A DNA stretch of 12,185 nt from Desulfobacterales bacterium (GTDB taxonomy: Bacteria; Desulfobacterota; Desulfobacteria; Desulfobacterales; ETH-SRB1): NCBI GenBank assembly GCA_030017395.1, contig JASEIZ010000030.1:1-12185 (forward strand), in the 5' to 3' direction. Positions within the stretch are counted from its first letter, which is position 1. Each line of letters opens with the position of its first letter. Below, in pieces: positions 6,434 to 12,185 of the stretch. The notes beneath the pieces are model-generated. The model had not been told where the DNA came from and ran no database searches. It saw only the letters and a program-made list of their open reading frames with translations. A program made the translations under genes and the position numbers.

Positions 6434-8503
6434 CTACTCAATAATGCAAAGAACATTGCCGTTTGCAACAGAATCGCCTGTTTTGAAATTAACAGACTTA
6501 ATCGTGCCGCTTGCCGGAGCAGGCAAAGCGTTTTCCATTTTCATGGCTTCAAGAATAACAATTGTTTCGCCTTTATTTACCGTATCTCCTGCAACTTTTT
6601 CGTATTTTATTATCATACCCGGCATTGGAGCCTTAAGAGGAATGCCTTCAGCTCCGGATACAGACGAAGATTCAGAACTTTTAACAACCGGTTTCGGAGC
6701 TTTCTGAACCGCAGGCCTCTGCAAAGAAAAGTCTGCTGCTGCTTTAGGAACAGAAACCTCAACAGGAGCTTTGGACGTCTCATGAACTGCGGCCAAAGGC
6801 TGAGGAGCATAAACGGGATGGGCGGCCGCAAGTGGCTGCTGAATATATCTTGCGACAGGAACTCCTCCTTGTTCTTCTACGCCGACCTCAAAATACTCGT
6901 CATCAACAAACACGTTAAATTTGCGCAAACATTCACCCTTGGGAGGAACTTCTTTTTGCGGCTTTTCAATCAGCTTTCCTTCAAGGGCTTTTTTAATAAG
7001 CTCCTGCTCAGCCTTGACATGTTCCATTGTTTTTGGTCTTACTTCCGCAGGAGGCTGCTCTTTGCCGTATTTCCATTTTAAAAATCTTTTCCCCGTAACA
7101 GGATAAAGCGCATATATAAGAACATCGTCTATGTCTTTGGCAAGACCTTCCACATCTTTCTTTGCTTTTTCCAGTTCAGGCTCTAAGACATCGGCTGGTT
7201 TGCATGTAATTGGATCTTCTCCCCTTGGATAACCTTTTAAACTTTTGACCTTAACTTCGGGATCAATGGGGACCGGCGTCCTTCCATACAGACCGTAGCA
7301 TAGATCCTTAACCTGACCCGTAATCATTTTGTATCTTTCTTTTTCATCGTCAAATAATACATTATTGACGGTCTGGACACCGACAATCTGGCTGGTAGGG
7401 GTAACAAGAGGAACCTGTCCAAGCTCTTTTCTGACTTTTGGAAGCTCTTCATATACCTCTTCTATCCTGTCAAGAGCATTCATACCTTTCAACTGATTAA
7501 CAAGGTTGGACAGCATCCCTCCGGGAGTCTGATGAAGAAGAACATTAATATCAATTATGGAAAGTTTTGTGTCGTCCAGCAAATGTCTGTATTTGGGAAT
7601 AATATCTTTCTCAAAGATTTTATTAATATCCGCGAGAAGCTTGATGTCAAACCCGGTATCTCTGTTTGTTCCCATAAGTGTCATTACAAAGGGCTCAACA
7701 GCCGGGTGCGAAGTGCGATATGCCATCGGAGACAAACAGGTGTCGACGATATCAACACCAGCCTCAATAGCCTTTAAATGAGCCATATCCGCCATGCCTG
7801 AAGTAAAATGACTGTGGAGATGAACTGGAACCGATACAGCCGCTTTTAATTCCTTGACAATGGAATATGCGTCATAAGGGGCTATCATGCCGGCCATATC
7901 CTTTATGCAAACACTGTCCGCGCCCATTCTTTCGAGGTCTTTTGCTTTATTTACGTAATATTTAAGATTATAGACGTCTCCGCCCATACGCGGCTCGGTT
8001 ATTGAAAAGCACATGCAGCCCTGAAAATGTTTTCCACATTTTTTGATAACAGAAACAACCGTCTCAAAGTTACGAAAATCATTTAAAGCATCAAATGTCC
8101 TGAAAACATCAATACCGTTTGCAGCGGCTCTGTCAACAAATTCTTTGGCAACATCATCGGCGTAGTTTCTGTATCCCACCAGGTTCTGAGCCCTGAGAAG
8201 CATGGACATAGGAGTCTTTTTAAAATATCTTTTTAAAGTCCTGATCCTTTCCCACGGGTCCTCATTCAAAAAACGGTGCATTGTGTCAAAAGTAGCTCCT
8301 CCCCATGTTTCCACAGCCCAAAACCCGACCTCATCCATCATCTCTGCAACAGGAATCATGTCTTCAGTTCGCCCCCTTGTGGCAAACAAAGACTGATGAC
8401 CGTCACGCAAAGATAGATCCATTATTTTAATAGGGTTTTTTGCCTTGGGCCTGTTCTTGCCGTAATCAATTTTTGTAATTTCCACCTTATTATGATCGCC
8501 CAT
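6434..8503 (-). CDS. Biotin-dependent pyruvate/oxaloacetate carboxyltransferase with fused biotin carrier (5S + 1.3S type)
   Basis: The 689-residue protein has three parts. Residues 25-300 are a DRE-TIM/HMGL-like barrel with LRDGHQSLFATR (32-43), the probable carbamylated lysine K201 in IKDMAG, and metal ligands D34, H230 and H232 in HLHSH. Residues 300-510 form the conserved carboxylase region. After a Pro/Ala/Ser-rich linker (about 550-620) comes a biotinyl domain with EAMKMEN, biotinylated at K655. It transfers CO2 between carboxybiotin and pyruvate/oxaloacetate. The family includes OadA, PycB and the transcarboxylase 5S subunit. Lying 29 bases after the small subunit and close to the 12S-type gene, it most likely belongs to methylmalonyl-CoA:pyruvate transcarboxylase. 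No biotin carboxylase or membrane pump subunit is in view, though either could lie elsewhere. AAGGAG sits nine bases before the ATG. The metal motif has DGHQ where the family usually has DAHQ. Confidence 0.9.
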   Translation of the reverse strand: MGDHNKVEITKIDYGKNRPKAKNPIKIMDLSLRDGHQSLFATRGRTEDMIPVAEMMDEVGFWAVETWGGATFDTMHRFLNEDPWERIRTLKRYFKKTPMSMLLRAQNLVGYRNYADDVAKEFVDRAAANGIDVFRTFDALNDFRNFETVVSVIKKCGKHFQGCMCFSITEPRMGGDVYNLKYYVNKAKDLERMGADSVCIKDMAGMIAPYDAYSIVKELKAAVSVPVHLHSHFTSGMADMAHLKAIEAGVDIVDTCLSPMAYRTSHPAVEPFVMTLMGTNRDTGFDIKLLADINKIFEKDIIPKYRHLLDDTKLSIIDINVLLHQTPGGMLSNLVNQLKGMNALDRIEEVYEELPKVRKELGQVPLVTPTSQIVGVQTVNNVLFDDEKERYKMITGQVKDLCYGLYGRTPVPIDPEVKVKSLKGYPRGEDPITCKPADVLEPELEKAKKDVEGLAKDIDDVLIYALYPVTGKRFLKWKYGKEQPPAEVRPKTMEHVKAEQELIKKALEGKLIEKPQKEVPPKGECLRKFNVFVDDEYFEVGVEEQGGVPVARYIQQPLAAAHPVYAPQPLAAVHETSKAPVEVSVPKAAADFSLQRPAVQKAPKPVVKSSESSSVSGAEGIPLKAPMPGMIIKYEKVAGDTVNKGETIVILEAMKMENALPAPASGTIKSVNFKTGDSVANGNVLCIIE

Positions 8504-8532
8504 CTAAAACTTCTCCTTTTTTTACCGGTCAC

Positions 8533-8754
8533 TTATAGCTTTACTTTATAAAAAGCCTTCATCTGCATAAGTCCACGCATCTGCATCTGAGCCTGCCGTC
8601 CATTTATACCCCACAAATTTAATGAAACCAGTCTTGATGCAAAAGCAGCGCTGTCGGTTACAATCGCAGGCTGCATGCCGACAGCCTCCTCTTCCGTTTT
8701 AATATAGCTCATTACCGCAGCTGTTGCGGCTACCATTTTCTTTTTATCACCCAT
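8533..8754 (-). CDS. Small soluble carboxylase/transcarboxylase subunit (MmdE- or OadG C-terminus-like)
   Basis: The 73-residue protein starts MGDKKKMVAATAAVMSYIKT, followed by a variable middle and a Trp/Arg/Gln-rich end (LWGINGRQAQMQMRGLMQMK). The Ala-rich VAATAAVMSYI pattern resembles the cytosolic tail of OadG/MmdD and the small MmdE subunit, which help hold decarboxylase subunits together. No transmembrane helix is present, so it lacks the anchor of OadG. It lies between the 12S-type and 5S/1.3S-type genes, which supports a role in assembling the two (inference). I chose the ATG at 8754 because AAAGGGG lies just upstream. An in-frame ATG at 8793 would add 13 residues but lies inside a hairpin. 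A still longer reading to 8907 is made of repeat sequence and overlaps the 12S gene. Low-homology family; the identification is moderate. Confidence 0.65.
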   Translation of the reverse strand: MGDKKKMVAATAAVMSYIKTEEEAVGMQPAIVTDSAAFASRLVSLNLWGINGRQAQMQMRGLMQMKAFYKVKL

Positions 8755-8769
8755 TACCCCGACCCCTTT

Positions 8770-8799
8770 GGATTGACGATTATCGACAATCATCAATCC
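8770..8799 (-). other. RNA hairpin in the leader of the small carboxylase subunit
   Basis: On the coding strand, GGATTGATGATTGTC is followed by GATAATCGTCAATCC. Thirteen pairs form around a UCGA loop, two of them G-U. The Shine-Dalgarno-like AAAGGGG begins directly after the stem and the start codon is 15 bases away. There is no T-run, so it is not a terminator. The G-U pairs would be A-C mismatches in the opposite strand's RNA. It could set translation or mRNA stability of the downstream subunit, or be a dispersed repeat copy. Confidence 0.55.
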
Positions 8800-8812
8800 T
8801 TGCCCTAATCCC

Positions 8813-8832
8813 TTAACCGTGAACCGTGAACC
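8813..8832 (-). repeat. ggttcac microrepeat between the 12S-type and small-subunit genes
   Basis: On the minus strand GGTTCACGGTTCACGGTTAA repeats the seven-base unit of the sites at 4256-4340 and 10481-10642, and is flanked by GGGATT-type units (8801-8851). It is an unpaired copy within an operon. Translation through it gives the SRFTVKG-like string also seen elsewhere when these repeats are translated, so it is not coding. Confidence 0.65.
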
Positions 8833-8852
8833 CCAATCCCTTAACCTTTCCC

Positions 8853-10406
8853 TTAAACAGGAATATTCCCGTGTTTTTTGGGAGGCCTCGTCTCTCGCTT
8901 GCTGCACATCACCTCAAGGGCATCGATTAAACGGGGCCTTGTTTCCGAAGGAACGATCACGGCATCAATATAGCCCCTGGCCGCCGCGCAATAGGGGTTT
9001 GAAAAAAGGGTCTCATATTCTTCAATTTTTTCCTTTCGCATCGCAACAGGATCTTCGGCAGCCTTGATCACTCTACGATGGATAATATTAGCTGCTCCCC
9101 CGGCACCCATCACGGCAATTTCAGCGCTCGGCCATGCAAAGGCCATGTCTGCGCCCAGATGTTTTGAAGACATTGCAATATAGGCTCCTCCGTAATCCTT
9201 GCGGGTAATGAGAAGAATCTTCGGAACCGTTGCCTCTGAATAACACCAGAGCAGCTTTGCTCCGTGACGGATAATTCCTCCCCATTCCTGCTGACTTCCG
9301 GGAAGATAACCCGGCACATCAGCTATGGTCAGTATCGGAATGTTAAAGGAATCGCAAAAACGTATAAACCGCGTAGCCTTATCAGAAGCGTCAATATCAA
9401 GGCATCCGGCTAAAACTTTAGGCTGATTTGCGATAATGCCTATGCTTCTCTTGTTGAGCCTGGCAAAACATACTATTATATTTTTAGCATAATGCTCATG
9501 CGGCTCAAAAATCTCACCATTATCAACAATCGAACATATAACATCCTTCATATCATAGGATTGACTTGGATTGCCCGGAATAATTGTATTAAGAGCCGGA
9601 TCTGTCCGTGCAGGGCTGTCCCCTGTTTCCACTAAGGGAGGATCCTCCATGTTGTTTGACGGCAGATATGAAAGGAGTTGTTTTATTTTATTTATGGCAT
9701 CTTCATCGTTTTCACCTGCAAAATGGGCGACTCCGCTTTTTTCATTATGCGTCATGGCCCCGCCGAGGTCCTCAAATGTAATCTCCTCACCTGTCACGGA
9801 CTTTATAACCTCCGGCCCGGTAATAAACATATAGCTGCTGCCCTTTACCATAAAAACAAAGTCGGTCATGGCCGGCGAATAAACTGCTCCTCCGGCTGTG
9901 GGCCCCATAATCGCTGAAATCTGTGGAATAACTCCGGAACCGGCTGAATTTCGAAAAAAGATCTCACCATATCCTGAAAGAGCATCAATCCCCTCCTGTA
10001 TCCTTGCCCCTCCTGAATCGTTAATGCCCACAAAAGGCACCCCTGCCTTGAGAGCAAGATCCATGACCTTGCATATCTTTTTCGCGTGCATTTCACCCAA
10101 ACTGCCGGCTCTGGATGTAAAATCCTGTGAAAAAGCAAATACATGCCTTCCATTAACAAGGCCATGACCTGTTATTACGCCGTCAGATGGAATTTCGACT
10201 TTTTCCATGCCGAAATTTACGCACCTGTGCGCAACAAACATGTCGATCTCACGAAATGTACCAGGATCAAATAAATGATTTAATCTCTCCCTGGCCGTCA
10301 GCTTCCCTTTTTCATGCTGGTTCGCAACCGCCTTTTCACCGCCCATCTTCAGGATTTTTTCTTCCATCTCCCTTAGATGCTTTATTTTATCTTCGACAAT
10401 CCCCAT
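8853..10406 (-). CDS. mmdA: Methylmalonyl-CoA carboxyltransferase (12S-type / MmdA / PccB family)
   Basis: The 517-residue protein is a crotonase-fold acyl-CoA carboxyltransferase, moving CO2 between biotin and propionyl-CoA/methylmalonyl-CoA. The two oxyanion-hole glycine regions are GPTAGGAVYSPA (168-179) and MGAGGAA (433-439). Other hallmarks are GGAMTHNEKSGVAHF (215-229), DVPGYLPGSQQEWGGIIRHG (363-382) and the C-terminal PPKKHGNIPV. The length fits the PccB/MmdA family (510-530). AAAGGGAA lies about seven bases before the ATG. Placement after meaB and a mutase gene, and before a small subunit and a fused 5S/biotin carrier, favours transcarboxylase 12S over propionyl-CoA carboxylase beta. 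A sodium-pumping methylmalonyl-CoA decarboxylase alpha is the other alternative, but its membrane subunit is not seen here. No truncation. Confidence 0.93.
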   Translation of the reverse strand: MGIVEDKIKHLREMEEKILKMGGEKAVANQHEKGKLTARERLNHLFDPGTFREIDMFVAHRCVNFGMEKVEIPSDGVITGHGLVNGRHVFAFSQDFTSRAGSLGEMHAKKICKVMDLALKAGVPFVGINDSGGARIQEGIDALSGYGEIFFRNSAGSGVIPQISAIMGPTAGGAVYSPAMTDFVFMVKGSSYMFITGPEVIKSVTGEEITFEDLGGAMTHNEKSGVAHFAGENDEDAINKIKQLLSYLPSNNMEDPPLVETGDSPARTDPALNTIIPGNPSQSYDMKDVICSIVDNGEIFEPHEHYAKNIIVCFARLNKRSIGIIANQPKVLAGCLDIDASDKATRFIRFCDSFNIPILTIADVPGYLPGSQQEWGGIIRHGAKLLWCYSEATVPKILLITRKDYGGAYIAMSSKHLGADMAFAWPSAEIAVMGAGGAANIIHRRVIKAAEDPVAMRKEKIEEYETLFSNPYCAAARGYIDAVIVPSETRPRLIDALEVMCSKRETRPPKKHGNIPV

Positions 10407-10451
10407 TAGTTATTCCCTTTCATTTCACACAATCTGAATGTTTGTTATATT

Positions 10452-10696
10452 TTACCACTGAGACCACGAAGAACACAGTTGTAACCGTTCACGGTTGCCG
10501 GTTCACAGTTCACAGTTTTTTGAAGAATCATGTAGCAATCTACGGGGGATGCGCTCGCTATTGCGGTTCAGTGAACCATGCAACGATTGAAGCGTTTTGG
10601 ATATTGATTTTAGCCGTAAACCGACAACCGTAAACCGTAACCAATAACTTTTTTATATATTTTTTTCTCTGCGTTTTCTGTGCGCTCGGTGGTTAA
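10452..10696. repeat. Composite nested inverted repeat between meaB and the 12S-type gene
   Basis: Outer arms: 10452-10480 (ttaccactgagaccacgaag and on) and 10667-10696 (ctctgcgttttctgtgcgct and on, ending ggtggttaa) are imperfect reverse complements. Inner arms: 10481-10517 (gtaaccgttcacggttgccg and on) and 10613-10642 (gccgtaaaccgacaaccgta and on). The core, 10518-10612, contains the short palindrome ggttcagtgaacc at 10565-10577 but no gene. The meaB stop codon lies inside the right outer arm. This fills nearly all of the 286-base gap. The outer accacngag type is another repeat I associate from memory with this kind of genome. Confidence 0.75.
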
Positions 10697-11682
10697 TGTT
10701 TTTTTAAAAGATCGAGTAGCTTCTGCGCCGCATTTGTTGGAGCGATTAAGCCTTTTTCCACTTCTCTTTTCATCTTCGGCAGCATCCTTTTAACATCGGG
10801 ATTATTATAAAACCGCTCTTTCAGCCCTTCATCCAGCAAAGACCACAGCCAGTCAACAGCCTGTTTTTTCCGTTTTGATTCCAGTTCGCCTGTAGCAGTA
10901 AGCCTTTGCCTATGATCTAAAACAGTCTTCCATATATCTTCAATGCCGGTTATTTCAAGGGCGCTGCACGTCAAAACAGGAGGCGTCCATGTCGGAGATG
11001 CCGGATTCAATAAATGCAGGGCGGTTTCATACTCTTTTTTCGCTTTTTTTACTCTTTCGATATTATCACCGTCTGCCTTGTTTATGGCTATGGCATCAGC
11101 CAGCTCAGAAACCCCTTTTTTGATCCCCTGAAGTTCATCTCCTGTCCCTGCCAGCATAAGAACCAGAAAAAAATCTACCATTGATGCCACAGTGGTTTCA
11201 GACTGGCCCACCCCTACCGTTTCAACGATAATTACATCAAAACCGGCTGCTTCGCATACAAGCATTGTCTCTCTGGTTTTTCTCGCAACCCCTCCCATGG
11301 TGCCTCCTGACGGAGAAGGTCGGATAAATGCTTTTTCCTCAACAGACAGCCTTTCCATTCTGGTCTTGTCCGCCAGGATGCTACCGCCGCTCCTTGTGCT
11401 GCTCGGATCAACCGCAAGAACAGCCGGCAGGTTTCCCTTCTTGACAAGGATCATGCCAAGACTTTCAATAAAAGTGCTTTTACCCGCGCCCGGAATCCCT
11501 GTTATACCCAGACGCACAGCTTTGCCAGTATAAGGAAGCAGTCTGTCGATAATAGTCCTCGACAAATCCTGATGGGACGCAAGGGAGCTTTCAATCAGAG
11601 TAATGGCTTTTGCAAGCACAGGCCTGTCCCGCTTCAGCACCCCCTGGATATAATATTCTGCTTTATTCTGAGTTTTATTCAT
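10693..11682 (-). CDS. meaB: Methylmalonyl-CoA mutase-associated GTPase MeaB
   Basis: The 329-residue protein is a G3E-family GTPase that protects and reloads adenosylcobalamin in methylmalonyl-CoA mutase. The Walker A GIPGAGKST is at 62-70, VDPSSTRSGGSILADKTRM at 91-109, the switch region VETVGVGQSE at 153-162, and NKAD (201-204) gives guanine specificity. The C-terminal helices (about 270-329) form the usual dimerisation arm. The length is typical (about 320-330). It was formerly named as an ArgK-type kinase, which the context does not support. It lies about 234 bases downstream of the mutase cobalamin-binding part on the same strand, which strongly supports the function. The ATG lacks a good ribosome site; aacacct microrepeats lie just upstream. 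The stop codon falls in a dispersed repeat arm. Confidence 0.94.
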   Translation of the reverse strand: MNKTQNKAEYYIQGVLKRDRPVLAKAITLIESSLASHQDLSRTIIDRLLPYTGKAVRLGITGIPGAGKSTFIESLGMILVKKGNLPAVLAVDPSSTRSGGSILADKTRMERLSVEEKAFIRPSPSGGTMGGVARKTRETMLVCEAAGFDVIIVETVGVGQSETTVASMVDFFLVLMLAGTGDELQGIKKGVSELADAIAINKADGDNIERVKKAKKEYETALHLLNPASPTWTPPVLTCSALEITGIEDIWKTVLDHRQRLTATGELESKRKKQAVDWLWSLLDEGLKERFYNNPDVKRMLPKMKREVEKGLIAPTNAAQKLLDLLKKH

Positions 11683-11689
11683 TTAAATA

Positions 11690-11709
11690 TTTAGGTGTTA
11701 GGTGTTAAG
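11690..11709. repeat. ttaggtg microrepeat before meaB
   Basis: ttaggtgttaggtgttaagt contains two and a half tandem copies of a seven-base unit, eight bases upstream of the meaB start codon, where a ribosome-binding site would normally be. It belongs to the microrepeat-rich stretch 11690-11935. Confidence 0.6.
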
Positions 11710-11720
11710 TTGTTTTAAAA

Positions 11721-11895
11721 GATGAACGTCCAACATCGAACATTGAACATCCAACGTCGAATAATGATGTCGCTTCGCTCCGCAAGTTTATAAATTGGCA
11801 GAATACCTTATTGAAAATTCGATGTTCATCCTTTTCCAATCTTCTAATTTTTCCATTCGATGTTCGATGTTGGACGTTCGATGTTCGATGTTCAT
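11721..11895. repeat. Inverted pair of tcgatgttc-type microrepeat arrays
   Basis: The left arm 11721-11760 (gatgaacgtccaacatcgaa and on) and the right arm 11855-11896 (attcgatgttcgatgttgga and on, ending ttcatc) are long imperfect reverse complements built from gttcgat/ggacgtt units. A 31-base direct repeat is superimposed: 11818-11848 and 11884-11914, 28 of 31 identical. The middle (11761-11817) includes gtcgcttcgctccgcaag and has no gene. A 66-codon reading frame on the minus strand across this block (EHRTSNVQHRTSN-like) is a by-product of the repeat. Confidence 0.75.
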
Positions 11896-11901
11896 CTTTT
11901 T

Positions 11902-11935
11902 TCAATCCTCTAATCCTTAATCCCTCAATCCCCCT
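11902..11935. repeat. aatccyt microrepeat running into the mutase C-terminus
   Basis: tcaatcctctaatccttaat and following bases contain about four degenerate copies of a tnaatccc unit. The last copies overlap the final codons and stop of the mutase fragment, encoding its GGLRD ending. Similar units lie at 8796-8851. Confidence 0.5.
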
Positions 11936-12185
11936 AACTTCTTCTCTAATACATTCAGCGTCTTATTTGCCGATTCCGTCAGGGGTGTTCCAGGGCCGAA
12001 TATCCCTTTTACGCCTGCATTATAAAGAAAATCATAATCACCGGGAGGGATTACCCCTCCTACAAAGACCATGATGTTTCCGGCGCCTTTCTTTTTCAGA
12101 GCATCTATAAGCTGCGGAACAAGAATTTTATGACCCGCGGCAAGGCTTGAGACACCCACAACGTGCACATCATTCTCAACAGCCA
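11917..12185 (-). CDS. Methylmalonyl-CoA mutase, C-terminal cobalamin-binding part (5' end outside the window)
   Basis: The last 89 codons are visible, cut by the right edge; the frame is open to position 12185 (AVENDVHVVGVSSLAAGHK at the edge). The B12-binding domain features are VHVVGVSSLAAGH, IMVFVGGVIPPGDYDFL and GVKGIFGPGTP, which contact the cobalamin tail region. The cobalt-ligand DxHxxG motif would lie about 40-50 residues upstream, outside the window. It converts succinyl-CoA and methylmalonyl-CoA with adenosylcobalamin. Whether it is the end of a large fused mutase (700+ residues) or a separate small subunit (about 140) cannot be decided. MeaB follows on the same strand. The terminal GGLRD overlaps a microrepeat, so the true end may have been altered by repeat insertion. 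A GTG at 12168 is internal, not the start. Confidence 0.92.
   Translation of the reverse strand, partial: AVENDVHVVGVSSLAAGHKILVPQLIDALKKKGAGNIMVFVGGVIPPGDYDFLYNAGVKGIFGPGTPLTESANKTLNVLEKKLGGLRD

Noticed and set aside
8755..8907. Upstream extension of the small-subunit gene to a 124-residue protein
   Set aside because: The added part translates microrepeats (SRFTVKG) and overlaps the end of the 12S-type gene; a good ribosome site exists at the shorter start.
6434..10406. Sodium-pumping methylmalonyl-CoA or oxaloacetate decarboxylase
   Set aside because: No membrane beta subunit or membrane-anchored gamma/delta gene in the cluster; the small subunit has no membrane helix. Not excluded if such genes lie elsewhere.
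10187..10633. 148-codon plus-strand reading frame across the start of the 12S gene and the nested repeat
   Set aside because: Antisense to a clear gene and then repeat-derived (GCRFTVHS), the same kind of string as in the other repeat translations.
11705..11905. 66-codon minus-strand reading frame between meaB and the mutase (EHRTSNVQHRTSN-like)
   Set aside because: Its sequence is a direct translation of the tcgatgttc inverted arrays; no ribosome site and no protein-like composition.
11917..12168. GTG at 12168 as a start for a short 83-residue protein
   Set aside because: The reading frame is open to the window edge with conserved mutase residues (AVENDVHVV) before this codon.

Overview
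The window looks like chromosomal DNA of an anaerobic, moderately AT-rich bacterium, most likely Desulfobacterota (Desulfobacterales-like sulfate reducer or syntroph). This rests on gene content (methylmalonyl-CoA pathway genes next to HypA/HypB and a MEMO-family protein) and on intergenic repeat families that I associate with such genomes. It is an inference, not a proof. No phage, transposase, CRISPR array, tRNA or rRNA was seen.

Layout: positions 1-226 are intergenic and filled by nested inverted repeats. A single plus-strand gene, acetoacetyl-CoA synthetase (227-2182), converges on a long minus-strand series that occupies the rest of the window. Read in its own direction (right to left), the series is: the C-terminal end of the cobalamin-binding part of methylmalonyl-CoA mutase (cut by the right edge); the G-protein chaperone MeaB; a 12S-type methylmalonyl-CoA carboxyltransferase; a 73-residue soluble subunit; a 5S-type pyruvate carboxyltransferase fused to a biotin carrier; succinyl-CoA synthetase beta and alpha; HypA; HypB; and an AmmeMemoRadiSam B (MEMO) protein.

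How it works together: the mutase with MeaB interconverts succinyl-CoA and methylmalonyl-CoA. The 12S subunit, biotin carrier and 5S subunit can move a carboxyl group between methylmalonyl-CoA/propionyl-CoA and pyruvate/oxaloacetate. Succinyl-CoA synthetase links succinyl-CoA to succinate with NTP. This is the core of the methylmalonyl-CoA route for propionate oxidation (or formation). No membrane beta subunit or membrane-anchored gamma/delta subunit is visible, so the set resembles a soluble transcarboxylase rather than a sodium-pumping decarboxylase. HypA and HypB supply nickel, yet no hydrogenase lies in view; the MEMO-like protein follows them closely. Acetoacetyl-CoA synthetase would bring acetoacetate into the CoA pool.

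The intergenic spaces are unusually structured: at least four places hold inverted pairs of short repeats, two of them nested. A 44-bp palindromic element occurs twice at gene ends. A 30-nt hairpin sits directly in front of the ribosome-binding site of the small carboxylase-associated subunit. No gap without a gene exceeds 300 bases; each of the larger ones is described by its repeats.
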